Positions 62,490 through 64,000 of a stretch of 64,000 nt of DNA are shown piece by piece. A program made the translations under genes and the position numbers. This stretch comes from Pseudoalteromonas shioyasakiensis. GTDB taxonomy: Bacteria > Pseudomonadota > Gammaproteobacteria > Enterobacterales > Alteromonadaceae. Under the pieces are notes generated by a model that had not been told where the DNA came from, searched no databases, and saw nothing but the letters and a program-made list of their open reading frames with translations. Each line of letters opens with the position of its first letter. The stretch's first letter is position 1. The DNA lies in the NCBI RefSeq assembly GCF_024518675.1, contig NZ_JANIGL010000001.1, positions 682,001 to 746,000 of the forward strand. The letters run 5' to 3'.

Positions 62490-64000
62490 TTATTCTATTC
62501 CAAACGCACTAGCGCCTAGGTCTGCGCTACTTACAATGTTTCTGAATCCTTCAAACAACTCACGGCCAGTACCAAACGTTAACGCAGCTGGACTAAGTTG
62601 TAATTCGCGTTCAGCAAGTTCTTCATCACTTACATGCAGTTTCAAAATACCTGCAGGCGCATCAAGAGTGACTAAATCGCCCTCATGAATTTTTGCAATA
62701 ATGCCACCTTCAACCGCTTCAGGCGCTAAGTGAATTGCAGCGGGCACTTTACCAGATGCACCTGACATACGACCATCAGTAACAATCGCCACTTTGAAGC
62801 CCTGATCCTGCAATGTAGCCATAACTGGTGTTAGCTTATGTAATTCAGGCATGCCCTTGGCTTTCGGGCCTTGCTCTTTTAATACCGCAATGAAATCTTG
62901 GTTCAGTTCACCGCGAGAATAAGCTTCTTGTAATGCACCTTGCGAACTAAACACTTTAGCTGGCGCGGAGACAACTTGATGCTCTGTAGCCACTGCTGAC
63001 ACTTTGATAACAGCTTTACCTAAATTGCCAGTTAATAGCTGTAGGCCACCTTGTTTGCTAAACGGATTATCAACTGGGCGAAGTACTTCTTCATCGAGTG
63101 AATTTTCAGGACAAGGCACCCACTTTACTTTGCTCGGGCCTGAGCTGTCAGTCATGATCAAGTTGTTGTCGGTGTCTAAACGTGGCTCTTGTGTATAAGC
63201 TTCAAGGCCTTCACCCACAATCGTCTTAACGTCATTATGTAAGAAACCCGCTCCTACTAATTGCTTCATTAAGAAACCCATACCGCCAGCAGCTTGGAAA
63301 TGGTTAACATCAGCAGAGCCATTTGGGTAAATACGGGTTAATAGTGGTACCACTTCAGATAAATCTGACATGTCTTTCCACGTTAATTGCACACCTGCCG
63401 CTTTAGCTATAGCCACTAAGTGAATTGCATGGTTAGTAGAGCCACCCGTTGACAGCAAACCAACTAAGCCATTAATAATGGTTTTTTCAGTAACTACATC
63501 AGCAAGTGTATTAGCATCTTTAGTTTGAATTAGCTGCTTCAGCATAGTTTCAACTGCGTTGCCAGTTAAGCCGTCACGTAATTCGGTGTATGGGTTAATG
63601 AAAGAGCTGCCTGGTAGGTGTAGCCCCATGATTTCCATTAACATTTGATTCGAGTTGGCTGTACCATAGAAAGTACATGTACCAGCACTGTGATAGGATG
63701 CGCTTTCAGCTTCTAAAAGCTCATCACGGCTCACTAAACCTTGAGCAAATTTTTGACGTACACGCGCTTTTTCTTTATTTGGGATACCTGATTGCATCGG
63801 GCCAGCTGGTAAAAAATACACAGGTAAGTGACCAAATGATAAGGCACCAATCAATAGACCAGGGACAATTTTGTCACATACACCTAAACAGAATACGCCG
63901 TCAAATACATCGTGCGACAGTGATACCGCTGTGGACATTGCAATAACATCCCGAGAAAAAAGCGATAACTCCATGCCATCACGCCCTTGAGTTACCCCAT
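62490..64000 (-). CDS. edd: 6-phosphogluconate dehydratase, 3' part (start outside window)
   Basis: The frame is open to the window edge ([19 protein letters not shown] at the edge), so about 503 C-terminal residues are present of roughly 600. Iron-sulfur-ligating Cys motifs are [15 protein letters not shown] and [15 protein letters not shown], plus [20 protein letters not shown] and the C-terminal [20 protein letters not shown]. It dehydrates 6-phosphogluconate to KDPG. An ATG at 63974 is inside the conserved region and is not the start. Upstream genes of the ED cluster (zwf, pgl) are expected beyond the edge. Confidence 0.97.
   Translation of the reverse strand, partial: GVTQGRDGMELSLFSRDVIAMSTAVSLSHDVFDGVFCLGVCDKIVPGLLIGALSFGHLPVYFLPAGPMQSGIPNKEKARVRQKFAQGLVSRDELLEAESASYHSAGTCTFYGTANSNQMLMEIMGLHLPGSSFINPYTELRDGLTGNAVETMLKQLIQTKDANTLADVVTEKTIINGLVGLLSTGGSTNHAIHLVAIAKAAGVQLTWKDMSDLSEVVPLLTRIYPNGSADVNHFQAAGGMGFLMKQLVGAGFLHNDVKTIVGEGLEAYTQEPRLDTDNNLIMTDSSGPSKVKWVPCPENSLDEEVLRPVDNPFSKQGGLQLLTGNLGKAVIKVSAVATEHQVVSAPAKVFSSQGALQEAYSRGELNQDFIAVLKEQGPKAKGMPELHKLTPVMATLQDQGFKVAIVTDGRMSGASGKVPAAIHLAPEAVEGGIIAKIHEGDLVTLDAPAGILKLHVSDEELAERELQLSPAALTFGTGRELFEGFRNIVSSADLGASAFGIE

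Noticed and set aside
1..64000. CRISPR arrays, insertion sequences, prophage, tRNA or rRNA genes
   Set aside because: No regularly spaced repeats, transposase or integrase genes, or cloverleaf/rRNA sequences were noticed in reading the window.

Overview
The window is a 64 kb piece of a chromosome from a marine gammaproteobacterium, most likely Pseudoalteromonas or a close relative in Alteromonadales. This rests on protein resemblance and gene content: two TonB-dependent receptors, an alginate lyase, a cbb3 oxidase cluster with FNR, a folate-independent methionine synthase pair and an Entner-Doudoroff cluster. Base composition is AT-rich and looks even throughout. I see no insertion sequence, prophage, CRISPR array, tRNA or rRNA.

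Layout. 1-5.7 kb: end of the trp operon (trpB, trpA), a PfpI/DJ-1 protein, an HU-type protein, yciB, a CPBP membrane protein, a neurotransmitter:sodium symporter and yciI. 5.8-8.5 kb: a tight PepSY / response regulator / histidine kinase / small periplasmic protein operon. 8.6-11.5 kb: AI-2E-type exporter, YfcH-like epimerase, TauE/SafE permease. 11.5-14 kb: mesX (DUF1852) and mesD, the oxygen-dependent methionine synthase pair, with MetJ- and MetR-like sites upstream. 14-22 kb: lipoprotein hydrolase, PL7 alginate lyase with an operator-rich leader, and a FecI/FecR/TonB-receptor surface-signalling operon. 22-29.2 kb: LysR regulator, exported haloacid dehalogenase, and a TetR-controlled RND efflux pair with a large palindromic operator. 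29.3-38.6 kb: PilZ protein, aguA-aguB (agmatine to putrescine), mfd, csiV, a small lipoprotein, an HPP protein and an unknown membrane protein. 38.7-42.4 kb: a second TonB receptor and an unknown lipoprotein.

42.8-52.7 kb is a respiratory block: ccoNOQP (cbb3 oxidase), ccoH-ccoI-ccoS (assembly and copper delivery), a DsbD/SafE-like membrane protein, fnr, uspE and ttcA. 52.7-56 kb holds a secD-secF pair without yajC, plus a secreted protein of unknown function. 56-60.7 kb: M13 peptidase, YebC-family protein and a leucine-rich-repeat/protein-kinase fusion. 60.8-64 kb: gap, eda and edd (cut by the window edge), running leftward as an Entner-Doudoroff operon.

The observations most worth following up are: the mesX-mesD module with its dyads; a TonB receptor whose STN module is followed by what looks like a second, internal signal peptide with its own ribosome binding site; the palindrome cluster ahead of the alginate lyase; the 21-bp perfect inverted repeat between tetR and the efflux genes; and several conserved-looking proteins of unknown function. 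All functional calls come from reading the sequence without database searches.
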